From: Actinocatenispora thailandica | GTDB lineage: Bacteria; Actinomycetota; Actinomycetes; Mycobacteriales; Micromonosporaceae | DNA length: 64,000 bases | Direction: 5' to 3' | Assembly (NCBI RefSeq): GCF_016865425.1 | Contig: NZ_AP023355.1 | Location: forward strand, 5,082,198 to 5,146,197 | Part shown: positions 42,109-50,301 of the stretch, piece after piece | How positions within the stretch are numbered: position 1 is the stretch's first letter | Layout of the letters: each line of letters opens with the position of its first letter | Program-made: the position numbers and the translations under genes | Notes under the pieces: generated by a model | Told to the model about the DNA's origin: nothing | What the model saw: only the letters and a program-made list of their open reading frames with translations | The model's database searches: none

Positions 42109-44610
42109 TCAGCTCGCGGGCTTCGCCGCCGGCCCGGCCGGGTCGACGGTGCTCGCCCAGGAGGTCGGGCTGGCGCTCAGTGCATACCGCAGTGTGTTGG
42201 TCGAGCGCAGCGTGTTCAGCGGCAGCCACGATCCTTGCTGGTTGTGGCCGTCGGCGCGAAGCGACCGGATGAACGGTGCGCTCGAGGCGTCCCGGTCGGT
42301 ACGGATGCGCAGCCGGTGGTTGCCGAGATGGACCGTGGCGGACGGGAACTGTGGCGTGGACAGCGCGAGTCCGCCGTCGGCCTGGGAGGCCGGGAACATG
42401 CCCAGCGAGGCGAACACGTACCAGCTGGACTCCGCGCCCATGTCGTCGTTGCCCGGCAGCCCGTCACGGCTGGTGCCGAAAGCGGTGTGCAGCAACTGCT
42501 GCACGACGTACTGCGTCGAGGCGGGCTTGCCGACCCAGTTGTAGGCCCACGGCGCCGGGAAACCCATTTCATTCCCCATGTAGAAGCCCTGGGAGTCCTG
42601 ACCGCCGTTGAGCTGCTGGAGTGTCGGTACCTTGGTCAGCGCCGAGTCCACCGAGAACAGCGTGTTGAGCCGGTCCACCGCCTTGGCCTTGCCGCCGATC
42701 GCGTCGATCAGCTGCGGCCAGGCGTAGCCGAACGACCAGAAGTAGTTCGGCTCGGTCGACTCGTGGTACCAGCCGGCCTCCAGTTCGCCGGGTTCGCCGC
42801 TACTGGTCGGCGGCTTGCGGGCGGCGATGGTGTCGTTGTTCGGGTCGAAGATGTGCCGCCACCAGGTGGCCCGGTCGTCGAGCTTGGCGATGTCGGCCTG
42901 GCTGACCTGGACGGTCGGGTCGGACCGCACGCTGGCGGGCAGCGCCGACAGGAACGTGGCGGCGGCGTGGTCCACGGCGTACTGCTCGATGTTGGGCGAG
43001 GTGGTGTCCGGGTAGTAGCCGTCGGCGAGGTACTGCTTCGCGTTGGCCATGCTGGCCCGGCCGTTGCAGGCGCTGGTCGGGTCGAACACCGACTGCTTGA
43101 CCAGCCGCGCCGCGGTGGTCACGTCGAAGTCGGTGGCCCCGAAGTCGTACGAGGCGGCCAGCACCGGAAGCGCGTTGTCGCCGGCCATCGGTGTCGAGTC
43201 GTCGCTGGCGTCCACCCAGTGCGGGAAGGCGCCGCACTGCTCGCCGTCGACCACCAGCGACTGCATCACGTCGCTGGCCTCCTTCGGCGCGAGCATGGCC
43301 AGCAGCTGCGCGTCGGAGCGGTAGGTGTCCCACATCGACAGCCCCGTGTAGTGGTACCGGGGATGCCCGGTGCTGCCGTCGGGGCGGGTGAACGTGTCGT
43401 CGGCGACGTTCGCGACGGGGCGCCGGTCCACGCCACCGGAGGTGTCCACGGTGCTCGGGTACGGCGGGGTCGCGGCCATGCTGCGGTACTCACCGTTGAC
43501 GTCGGAGTAGATCGTCGGCGTGCCGAACACCCGGTACAGCGCTGTGTAGAACTTGGTCAGGTTGTCACGCTGGGTGCCGGTCAGCCGGCCCGGCCGCGCG
43601 GCCTCGTCGATCTGCACGCTGTTGAGCCGCGTGTTCCACGCCGCGTCGGCATGCGCGCGCACCTGCCCGAACCGTGACCGCGCGTTCTCGGTCTTGAGGT
43701 TGAGCTTCGCGTTGGCGACGCTGACCGAGGAGATCCCGACCCGCATCGTCAGCGTGTGATCGGCGCCGGTCAGGTCGTACTGCAGCAGCGCGGCACCGTG
43801 CCGCACCGTGTTGAGGGTGCTGCCGGCCGGCTGCGCGCGCAGCGACTTGTCGAACTCGGCGTAGAAGTACACGTTGGAGTTGAACTGGGTGCCGTACGGC
43901 GTGCAGAACGCCGGCGCGACGGTCTTGCCGGTCAGTACCCGCCCGTGGTCGGCGATGTCGAGCGCGGTGTTGTCGGCCGACACCTTGCCGGCGGTGCTCG
44001 CCATGTTGCTGTTGGCGTTGAGCCGCGTGTCCAGCGAGAAGTAGCCGGAATCCGTGCCGGGGTAGCTGAACTGCGCCATCCCGGTACGCGTGGTCGCGGT
44101 CAACCGCACGCCGACCTTGTTGTCCAGCCGCACCGAGTAGTAGCCGGGCGAGGCCGACTCGTTGGCCGTCTGGAAGCCGACGCCGGTCGGCACGCCCGTA
44201 TCCGAGGCGACCGGCTGCGGGGTGGCCGCCGGCATCATGCCGACCACGCCCTGTCCCGGGCAGCCGGGGCCGTTGAGGTGGGTGAGGCTGAAGAAGTTGA
44301 TCCGGCCGTTGGTCGCGTCGGCGTCGGTGAGGTAGCCGCCGGAGCCGTTGAAGTTGGTGCGCGGCGTGTCCGGGCCGAAGTCGACCATGCCGAACGGCAC
44401 CTGCGCGCCCGGGTTCACGTTCCCGGCGTACCCGCTGGTCGGCGACACCGCCGTCCCGATGAACGGATTCACGTACTGCGTCAGCGGCAGCTCGCCGTGT
44501 TGCCTACCGTGCTGCGGCGCCGCACCGGCCGGCTGGAGCACGCCGAGCACCAGCGCCGCTCCCGCCACCACCGCCCCGCACCGGACTCGTAACCTGCGCA
44601 AACCTTCCAC
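42109..44610 (-). CDS. Secreted GH92 alpha-mannosidase
   Basis: 833 residues, the usual length for GH92. It has a signal peptide (RCGAVVAGAALVLGVLQPAGA), then the N-terminal beta-sandwich (YVNPFIGTAVSPTSGYAGNVNPGAQVPFGMVDFGPDT) and the catalytic (alpha/alpha)6 barrel with YTGLSMWDTYRSDAQL, EQYAVDHAAATF and GNDDMGAESSWYVFASLGMFP. The last carries the Glu and Asp residues of this Ca-dependent inverting family. It removes alpha-mannose from glycoproteins or yeast mannan outside the cell. A LacI-type operator lies 22 bp upstream, so sugar induction is likely. Confidence 0.93.
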   Translation of the reverse strand: MEGLRRLRVRCGAVVAGAALVLGVLQPAGAAPQHGRQHGELPLTQYVNPFIGTAVSPTSGYAGNVNPGAQVPFGMVDFGPDTPRTNFNGSGGYLTDADATNGRINFFSLTHLNGPGCPGQGVVGMMPAATPQPVASDTGVPTGVGFQTANESASPGYYSVRLDNKVGVRLTATTRTGMAQFSYPGTDSGYFSLDTRLNANSNMASTAGKVSADNTALDIADHGRVLTGKTVAPAFCTPYGTQFNSNVYFYAEFDKSLRAQPAGSTLNTVRHGAALLQYDLTGADHTLTMRVGISSVSVANAKLNLKTENARSRFGQVRAHADAAWNTRLNSVQIDEAARPGRLTGTQRDNLTKFYTALYRVFGTPTIYSDVNGEYRSMAATPPYPSTVDTSGGVDRRPVANVADDTFTRPDGSTGHPRYHYTGLSMWDTYRSDAQLLAMLAPKEASDVMQSLVVDGEQCGAFPHWVDASDDSTPMAGDNALPVLAASYDFGATDFDVTTAARLVKQSVFDPTSACNGRASMANAKQYLADGYYPDTTSPNIEQYAVDHAAATFLSALPASVRSDPTVQVSQADIAKLDDRATWWRHIFDPNNDTIAARKPPTSSGEPGELEAGWYHESTEPNYFWSFGYAWPQLIDAIGGKAKAVDRLNTLFSVDSALTKVPTLQQLNGGQDSQGFYMGNEMGFPAPWAYNWVGKPASTQYVVQQLLHTAFGTSRDGLPGNDDMGAESSWYVFASLGMFPASQADGGLALSTPQFPSATVHLGNHRLRIRTDRDASSAPFIRSLRADGHNQQGSWLPLNTLRSTNTLRYALSASPTSWASTVDPAGPAAKPAS

Positions 44611-44631
44611 CCTCTCCGCGACGACACCTCG

Positions 44632-44649
44632 AATGACAACGCTGTCATT
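44632..44649. promoter_or_regulatory. LacI-type operator before the GH92 gene
   Basis: AATGACAACGCTGTCATT is a near-perfect 18-bp dyad (one mismatch), with the central CG usual in LacI-family operators of actinobacteria (TGACA-N4-TGTCA). It overlaps the expected promoter of the leftward GH92 gene. No LacI gene lies in this window. Confidence 0.7.
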
Positions 44650-44824
44650 TGCTCCCTCACCCTAGACAGCGCCGACCTCCCTGGCAATCGGCACGAATCG
44701 TCGTGACAGCGGGGCCGGGACTGCCCGCCGGCAGCACACCGGTCAACCGCGTCGAGAGCACGCCACGGCGACACGAAGCGCACAGCGCCGCACGCCCCGG
44801 TCGTACGGTCCGATGTGCTGGCGC

Positions 44825-45607
44825 TCAGGCGCCGGCACCACCGTCGACCGGTACGATCGCGCCGGTCACCATCGACGCCCGGTCACTGAGCAGCCACGCG
44901 GCGACCTCGGCGACCTCACCGGGTTCGGCCATCCGGCCAAGCGGGGTCGCGGCGTTGTTGCGCTCGATCACGCCCGGGCTGGCCGCTTCCCACGCCTCGA
45001 TCATCTCGGTGGCGGTACCGCCGGGGGTGATGGCGTTCACCCGGATGCCCTGGCGTCCCCAGGTCACCGCAGCGGTCTCGGTGAGGCTGTTCAACGCGCG
45101 CTTCATCGCCCCGTACGCGGGCAGGTGAGGGTTGGCGCGGCGGCTGCCGATGCTGGAGGTGTTGACGATCGCTCCGCCACCCCGCTTGCGCAGCAGCGCG
45201 GCCTCGGCGGTCATCGCGGTCCAGTGCGCCCGGAAGTTCACCGCGTACTGCAGGTCGATGTCCGCGTCGCTGGTGTCGTCCAGCGGGCCCGGCTGCTGCA
45301 TCGCCGCACCGTTGTTGAACGCCCCGTCGAGCCGCCCGTGCAGCCGCTCGACGTGGTCGACCGCCGCCCGGATGCTCGCCGTCTCGGCAAGATCCAGCGG
45401 TACGGCGTCGGCGATGCCGCCGGCCGCCCGGATGTCGGCGACGATGCGTTCCAGCGCGTCGATACCGCGCGCGGCCAGGACGACCGCGGCGCCTTCGCGG
45501 GCAAACAGCCGGGCGGCGGCAGCGCCGATGCCGCGACTCGCGCCGGTGACGAACAGGACCTTGCCGGCCAGCAGCCGGGTTGGAGTGGTGGTGATGTCGG
45601 TGGTCAT
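44825..45607 (-). CDS. Short-chain dehydrogenase/reductase
   Basis: 260 residues of the classical SDR family. The NAD(P)-binding TGASRGIG, the NNGA variant (FNNGAAMQQ, a slight change from NNAG), the catalytic Ser in NTSSIGSRR and the Tyr-Lys pair replaced by AYGAMKRAL (Y..MK) are visible, with C-terminal NAITPGGTATEM. All catalytic residues are present. It starts at ATG 45607, 85 bp from a divergent XRE-type regulator that likely controls it. The substrate is unknown. Confidence 0.9.
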   Translation of the reverse strand: MTTDITTTPTRLLAGKVLFVTGASRGIGAAAARLFAREGAAVVLAARGIDALERIVADIRAAGGIADAVPLDLAETASIRAAVDHVERLHGRLDGAFNNGAAMQQPGPLDDTSDADIDLQYAVNFRAHWTAMTAEAALLRKRGGGAIVNTSSIGSRRANPHLPAYGAMKRALNSLTETAAVTWGRQGIRVNAITPGGTATEMIEAWEAASPGVIERNNAATPLGRMAEPGEVAEVAAWLLSDRASMVTGAIVPVDGGAGA

Positions 45608-45692
45608 GCCGCAAGCCTCGCCGCGTGCCGGCCGCGCAGACAGGCACCGGTGGTACCAGGCTCGGCGCGGGATCGGCGGGCACACTAGAGCC

Positions 45693-46538
45693 ATGGACAA
45701 GCAGGAACTCGGCGCGTTTCTGCGCAGCCGCCGCGAGCGGCTACGGCCGGAGGACGCCGGTCTGCCGTCGGGGCCGCGGCGCCGCACGCCCGGCCTTCGC
45801 CGGGAGGAGGTGGCGGTGCTCGCGCACATCTCCACCGAGTACTACGTCCGCTTGGAGCAGGCTCGGGCGCCGCGTCCCTCGGGTGAGGTGCTGGCCGGAA
45901 TCGCCGGTGCGCTGCGGCTCACCGACGCCGAAACCGAGCACCTGCACACGCTGGCCGGTACCGCACCGTCCCGGTCCGGCGTGCACCGCCGCGACGTGCG
46001 CCCGAGCATCCTCGCGTTGCTGGAGCGGCTTCCGCACACGGCGGCCATCGTGCTGTCGGCGACCTTCGAGGTGCTCGCCTGGAACGAGCTGGCCGCCGCG
46101 CTGATGGAGGACTTCGGCCGGCTCGACCCGGCCAGCCGCAACCTCGCCCGCAAGGCGTTCCTGCGGCCGGCGACCGCCAGCCCGTTGTACGGGGTCTCCG
46201 ACGTCCCGCAGTTCCGGCAGCAGGTGGCGATGGCGTTGCGCGCCACCCTCGCCCGCTACCCGTCGGATCCGGCGGTGACCGGACTCGTCGAGGAACTGCG
46301 CGCCGGCAGCGCCGAGTTCGACCGGCTGTGGCAGCGACACGACGTGCAGCCGGCGCCGATGTTGACCAAGACGTTCCAGCACCAGTCCGTCGGTGCGATC
46401 ACCGTGGACTGCGACGTGCTCACCCTCGCCGACCGCGACCAGCACCTGGTGCTCTACACCGCACCCGCCGGCTCGCACGACGCCGAGGCGCTGGCACTGC
46501 TCGGCGTGCTGGGCACCGAGCGGGTCGGCACGCACTGA
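45693..46538 (+). CDS. XRE/MmyB-like transcriptional regulator
   Basis: 281 residues. The N-terminal helix-turn-helix (LGAFLRSRRERLRPEDAGL.., VLAHISTEYYVRLEQARAPRPS) and the C-terminal MmyB-like PAS-type ligand domain (LLERLPHTAAIVLSATFEVLAWNELAAALM, LVEELRAGSAEFDRLWQRHDV) are complete. MmyB-like domains bind fatty acids in related proteins. It is divergent from an SDR gene and probably represses it. No clear ribosome-binding site precedes the ATG, so translation may be leaderless. Confidence 0.9.
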   Translation: MDKQELGAFLRSRRERLRPEDAGLPSGPRRRTPGLRREEVAVLAHISTEYYVRLEQARAPRPSGEVLAGIAGALRLTDAETEHLHTLAGTAPSRSGVHRRDVRPSILALLERLPHTAAIVLSATFEVLAWNELAAALMEDFGRLDPASRNLARKAFLRPATASPLYGVSDVPQFRQQVAMALRATLARYPSDPAVTGLVEELRAGSAEFDRLWQRHDVQPAPMLTKTFQHQSVGAITVDCDVLTLADRDQHLVLYTAPAGSHDAEALALLGVLGTERVGTH

Positions 46539-46550
46539 TCGCCGCCCGGC

Positions 46551-46721
46551 GGTCCGGATCGTGCCGCCGGTCTCGCGGCCGCGGCGCGCGGTCCGGATAG
46601 TTGCCGGCGGCGATCTCGCGGCGGCGGCGCGTGGTCCGGATAGTTGCCGGCGGCGATCTCGCGGCGGCGACGCTGCCGCACGGTCCGGATCGTGGCGGCG
46701 ACGCTCCCGCACGGTCCGGAT
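46551..46721. repeat. Five GGTCCGGAT boxes in a repetitive spacer
   Basis: GGTCCGGAT occurs at 46551, 46590, 46633, 46682 and 46713, spaced 39, 43, 49 and 31 bp. It is embedded in GGCGGCGATCTCGCGG-type repeats; two units near 46590 and 46633 are almost identical over about 38 bp. No supported gene covers it. The 570-bp gap 46539-47107 also holds the palindromes at 46842-46871. Confidence 0.75.
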
Positions 46722-46841
46722 CGTGGCGGCGGCGATCTCGCGGGCGGCGGCGCCACGCGCTGCCCGGGCAAGAGGCCATCCACCACGGCCTTGACCGGTA
46801 CCGGCAGGTCCCGGCCTCGCTCGGACCGCAGACGCTGCGAC

Positions 46842-46871
46842 GATCACGTGATCACCTGAGGTGACGGTCAC
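46842..46871. promoter_or_regulatory. Three clustered palindromes upstream of the M23 peptidase gene
   Basis: GATCACGTGATC (46842-46853), TCACCTGAGGTGA (46852-46864) and GTGACGGTCAC (46861-46871) overlap or abut. They lie about 240 bp before the M23 gene start. They look like regulator-binding sites, but no known consensus was assigned. Confidence 0.4.
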
Positions 46872-47107
46872 GATGTGACGCAGCACGCACCGCAGAAATC
46901 GGGACCCACCCGGCAAAGCGAACCGCGCGTACCGCGCAGGCGTGCCATTCGCCGCGTACCGCGCACCGCTCCGGTCACACTCCGTCTACGGTGGGCGCTG
47001 CCGTCGGGTGGTCGCGCGGCCGCCCGAGGCCCGGACAAGAGCATCCCCGCAGCAGCTCCGGCGAACCCCTTTCGCATCGCCGGGCCGCCGACGCAAGGAC
47101 ATCCCCC

Positions 47108-48301
47108 ATGAACCCCCTGTCGTTGCTGTTCCGTGCCCTGGACTCGGCACTCCGTACGCTCCTGACCTTCCGCGCCAGCCTCGGCAACACCCCGTGGCGC
47201 CGGCGGGCCGAGCATGCCCTCCGCTCGCTGCGCGCCCTGGTTGCGCTGCACGCCGCGCGGTGGCGCCGACACGCCCGCGGCGCCGTCCGTTGGCTGGTTG
47301 CCACGCCGTGGCGCCGGCACGCCCGCAGCGCCGTCACCGCGCTGCGCACCACGCCGTGGCGCGAGCACGCCCGTACCGCGTTCGTCGCGCTGCGCACCAC
47401 GCCCTGGCGCCAGCACGCCCGTACCGTGGTCGTCGCGCTCCGCACCACCCCGTGGCGCAAGCACGCCCGTACCGTGCTGGTCAGCGTCTCGGACCCGCGC
47501 TGGTGGCGGGGCGTTGGCCAGCGAACCGTGACGGTGGCCCGGCGGCCCCGGACGCTGCGTCTCGGCGTCGCCGCGCTGCTGGGCGGCGCAGTCATCGCCG
47601 CGACCGCCACCACCGCCGCCGCGGTACACACCGGCGGCGGCGCCCCCGCAGCGCAGGCCGCCGAACAGCACGCGGGCGCCGATCGCCACACCGCCGCCAG
47701 CCGCGGCCAGGACCGGCCCGCGCCCGGCAACACCCCGAGCCACGCTCCGGCGCAGCCCACGCAGAAGCGGGGCAAGCAGCAGCCCGCACCACAGGGCCAG
47801 GGCAAGCCCGCGAAGCCGCCGGCGAAGCGCAAGCCCGCCGCCAAGCGCGCGCCGGCCGCCAACCCCTACCAGTACGTCGATCGCGGCAGCTCGTGGCGGC
47901 TTCCGGTGCAGGCCAAGCACTACTGGATCAGCTCCGGGTTCGGACGACGGTGGGGCGTGCTGCACGCCGGCGTCGACCTCGCGGTCCCGATGCGTACCCC
48001 GGTGCATGCCGCGCACGCCGGCCGGGTCAGCATCGCCGGCTGGTACGACGGGTACGGCCGTGCCGTCGGCATCGAGAACGGGCAGGGCATCGCCACCGTC
48101 TACGGTCACAACTCCAAGGTGCTTGTCCACGATGGACAGTGGGTACGGGCTGGTCAGGTGATCGCCCTGTCCGGCAACACCGGCGACTCGCACGGCCCGC
48201 ACGTGCACTTCGAGATGCGCCGGCACGGTGTCCCGTTCAACCCGCTCCCCTACCTGAACGCCCACGGCCTGCACGTCGTCCGCGCCGCCGGCCACGGCTG
48301 A
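47108..48301 (+). CDS. Membrane-anchored M23 peptidase with 16-residue repeats
   Basis: 397 residues. The cytoplasmic N-terminus (1-145) is Arg-rich, with four exact-length 16-residue repeats TPWR.HARTxxVALRT (66-129) and degenerate copies before them. One membrane helix follows (about 150-173), then an Ala/Pro/Lys-rich cell-wall linker, then an M23 metallopeptidase domain. This has zinc ligands His286 and Asp290 in HAGVDLAVP, and His367 in GPHVHFEM; catalytic His334 and His365 are present. It should cut peptidoglycan cross-bridges outside the membrane. The repeats on the cytoplasmic side are not usual for the family. Confidence 0.88.
   Translation: MNPLSLLFRALDSALRTLLTFRASLGNTPWRRRAEHALRSLRALVALHAARWRRHARGAVRWLVATPWRRHARSAVTALRTTPWREHARTAFVALRTTPWRQHARTVVVALRTTPWRKHARTVLVSVSDPRWWRGVGQRTVTVARRPRTLRLGVAALLGGAVIAATATTAAAVHTGGGAPAAQAAEQHAGADRHTAASRGQDRPAPGNTPSHAPAQPTQKRGKQQPAPQGQGKPAKPPAKRKPAAKRAPAANPYQYVDRGSSWRLPVQAKHYWISSGFGRRWGVLHAGVDLAVPMRTPVHAAHAGRVSIAGWYDGYGRAVGIENGQGIATVYGHNSKVLVHDGQWVRAGQVIALSGNTGDSHGPHVHFEMRRHGVPFNPLPYLNAHGLHVVRAAGHG
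47303..47494 (+). repeat. Four 48-bp coding repeats in the M23 gene
   Basis: Direct repeats with a 48-bp period encode TPWRRHARSAVTALRT, TPWREHARTAFVALRT, TPWRQHARTVVVALRT and TPWRKHARTVLVSV. Variation is mostly at one codon after TPWR and in the hydrophobic positions, which suggests recent expansion in frame. Confidence 0.85.
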
Positions 48302-48474
48302 GCACCGGCCGGTGGTGTCGCGGCGCGAAACCCGAGGCGCGAGACCACCGGCGCCAGGGGGACTGCGCAGCCCCAACGACGAGGCCCGCCCTCCGCCGGT
48401 CGGCGACCGACGCCACGGGAGCCGGCACGCGGGATCCCGCAACCCGGCCCAGAAGACCGGGACGTGGAGGCGCA

Positions 48475-48597
48475 GCACTGCTCAGCGGCGTGCTGAGCCC
48501 GTTCGCCGGCGAGGTACGGGTGTCTGGCCTGCGGCCGGTGGCGGCGCCCACCCGGCGGACGCCGCGGATCGGCGTGGTGTTCGGCCACGGCGTCGCG
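48475..48597 (+). pseudogene. Remnant of an ABC-2 type transporter ATPase gene
   Basis: One frame reads ALLSGVLSPFAGEVRVSGL, then RPVAAPTRRTPRIGVVFGHG. This is the segment after Walker A up to the Q-loop start of a drug-exporter-type ABC ATPase (GKTTT.LLSG.L.PT.GEVRV.G..P...R...ARRIGVVFGQ). No Walker A or downstream domain is present, so it is a fragment. The rest of 48302-48637 is not recognisable. Confidence 0.6.
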
Positions 48598-48637
48598 CGG
48601 GCTCGCCGGCGCCACGTCACGATCCGGTGGCCGATGC

Positions 48638-49378
48638 TCAGCCCTGCCTGGTGGGACGGATCGTGATGTCACCGATCTCGACGTCGTCGGGCTGTTCGAT
48701 GGCGAACGCGACGGCGCGCGCCACGGCGTCCGGTCCGATGCCGAGCGTGGCCATGGCGTGCTGAACCTGGGCGCGCTGCTCGGGATCTTCGATGTCGTCG
48801 ACCAGTTCGGTGCGCACGTACCCGGGTGACACAGCGGTGGTGCGCACGACGCCGTCGGTGGACTCCTGGCGCAGCGCTTCCAGCACCGTACGCACGGCGT
48901 TCTTGGTGCCGGCGTAGACCGCCTGGGTCGGCACGATCTTCAGCCCCGACGTCGACACCGTGGTGACGAAGTGCCCCCGACCCTGCTGGCGAAAGACCGG
49001 CAGCGCGGCGGCGATGCCGTGCAGGACGCCGCGCAGGTTGACGTCGATCATGGTGTCCCAGTCGTCCGCGTCGAGGTCTGCCATCGGGGCGATGCGGGCG
49101 ACGCCGGCATTGCTCACCAGGACATCGAGCCGCCCGTACTCGTCGACGGCCCGGGCGACCAGCCGCTCGAGGTCGGCCCTGCGGGTGACGTCGATCGTCA
49201 ACGCCTCGGCGCGACCCCCCGCGGCGCGGATGCCCGCGACCGTCTCGGCGAGCCGGTCGGTGCGCCGGGCGCCGAGTACGACAGTGGCGCCACGAGCCGC
49301 GAGTTCACCTGCGGTGGCGGCGCCGATGCCGCTACTGGCGCCGGTGATGGCGACGACCTTGCCGTCCAGCGTGCTCAT
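48638..49378 (-). CDS. Short-chain dehydrogenase/reductase (second)
   Basis: 246 residues. Classical SDR motifs: TGASSGIG, VSNAGVAR, catalytic Ser in TTVSTSGLK and Tyr-Lys in VYAGTKNAV, C-terminal VSPGYVRTEL. The sequence DGKVVAITGASSGIGAATA and the C-terminal IRPTRQG fit the YdfG/serine 3-dehydrogenase-like NADP-dependent group. It is divergent from a TetR gene, across two operator-like dyads, so it is probably the TetR target. The substrate is unknown. Confidence 0.9.
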   Translation of the reverse strand: MSTLDGKVVAITGASSGIGAATAGELAARGATVVLGARRTDRLAETVAGIRAAGGRAEALTIDVTRRADLERLVARAVDEYGRLDVLVSNAGVARIAPMADLDADDWDTMIDVNLRGVLHGIAAALPVFRQQGRGHFVTTVSTSGLKIVPTQAVYAGTKNAVRTVLEALRQESTDGVVRTTAVSPGYVRTELVDDIEDPEQRAQVQHAMATLGIGPDAVARAVAFAIEQPDDVEIGDITIRPTRQG

Positions 49379-49396
49379 CGAAGCACCCCCAGTCTA

Positions 49397-49414
49397 AGCT
49401 GACAACTGTCCGGT
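49397..49414. promoter_or_regulatory. TetR-type operator, first copy
   Basis: AGCTGACAACTGTCCGGT matches the second copy at 14 of 18 positions. The centre-to-centre distance is 32 bp, three helical turns. It lies 19-36 bp before the SDR start. Confidence 0.65.
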
Positions 49415-49428
49415 TACGTCTTTAGCGT

Positions 49429-49446
49429 AGCGGACATTTGTCCGCT
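49429..49446. promoter_or_regulatory. TetR-type operator, second copy
   Basis: AGCGGACATTTGTCCGCT is a dyad with perfect 8-bp arms and a 2-bp centre, between the divergent SDR and TetR genes. Confidence 0.75.
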
Positions 49447-49548
49447 TGGCTCGTGGGGAGGGTGCGGCGAGCGGTGCGCCGCGGCCCACGCCGCCGCCAC
49501 CGGAGACCGCACCGAGGTCGCGCCGAGATGCGCGGGAAGGGGAATGCC

Positions 49549-50109
49549 GTGGCGACCCGTGAGTTGCGGTCCGATGCTGCCGCGAACCGCGACCGCATCG
49601 TCGAGGCCGCACGGGCCGAACTGAGCAAGTCCAACGGCACCGCGGACGAGCTCAAGCTGCACGTGGTCGCCAAGGCCGCGGGTGTGGGCCAGGGCACCCT
49701 GTACCGGCACTTCCCGACCCGTGAACACCTGCTGGCGGCCGCGTACCGAGACGAGCTGACCGAACTCGTCGACGCCGTGGCCCCGCTGCTGGCACGACAC
49801 GCACCGCTCGACGCGCTGACCCGCTGGTTACGCCGGCTCGTCGAGTACGCCCGGGTCAAGCGCGGCGTGATGGCCGCCATCGAGGCCTCCGCCTGGCGCG
49901 ACCTCTACTCCGACCAGCACCACCGGCTCGACGAGGCCCTCGGCGCACTGCTCGACCAGGGCAAGGCCGCCGGCGAGGTCCGCGACGAGGTCGACGTCAC
50001 TGACGTGATCCTGCTGTTGGGTGTCCTGTCCCGGATACCGGAGTCCGACTGGGAGCGGCGGGTGCCGACGATCATCGCCGTCATCATCGACGGCCTCCGC
50101 CGAAAGTGA
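49549..50109 (+). CDS. TetR-family transcriptional regulator
   Basis: 186 residues from GTG 49549, which has AAGGGGAA 4 nt upstream. An ATG at 49528 would add seven residues. The N-terminal helix-turn-helix is visible (NRDRIVEAARAELSK, LKLHVVAKAAGVGQGTLYRHFPTREHLLAAAY), followed by a C-terminal helical ligand domain with LYSDQHHRLDEALGALLDQGKAAGEVRDEVDVTDVILLL, as in the SbtR/YcdC-like regulators. It likely represses the divergent SDR gene through the two operators in the spacer. The ligand is unknown. Confidence 0.9.
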   Translation: MATRELRSDAAANRDRIVEAARAELSKSNGTADELKLHVVAKAAGVGQGTLYRHFPTREHLLAAAYRDELTELVDAVAPLLARHAPLDALTRWLRRLVEYARVKRGVMAAIEASAWRDLYSDQHHRLDEALGALLDQGKAAGEVRDEVDVTDVILLLGVLSRIPESDWERRVPTIIAVIIDGLRRK

Positions 50110-50301
50110 CCCCTCCGCGGTCGAGCAAGACGCCGGATCCGCGGTGGCCGCGACTACCAAGGTGCGGCGGATGGTCATACACGGCCGCCCAGGGGACGGT
50201 TCTCGGTTCCGCGCCCCTGTCACGCGACCGACGTCAGCCACTTGTGGGCATCGGCAACAAGTCGATCCTGGGTGATCTCCTTGACCCTCGGCAGGAACAC
50301 G

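Noticed and set aside
40870-43677. A 935-codon plus-strand open frame
   Set aside because: It runs antisense through the DUF4041 and GH92 genes and the gap between them; only the real genes have motifs.
46551-46721. Possible CRISPR array
   Set aside because: Repeats are short, GC-rich and irregularly spaced; the spacers are repetitive themselves and no cas gene is near.
46870-47107. Possible cyclic di-AMP (ydaO) riboswitch before the M23 gene
   Set aside because: Such switches often precede cell-wall hydrolase genes in actinobacteria, but the conserved sequence blocks were not found here.
50220-50301. Minus-strand tail reading HDVFLPRVKEITQDRLVADA
   Set aside because: Looks protein-like, but the rest of the frame is antisense or out of frame with the GNAT gene and no family was recognised.
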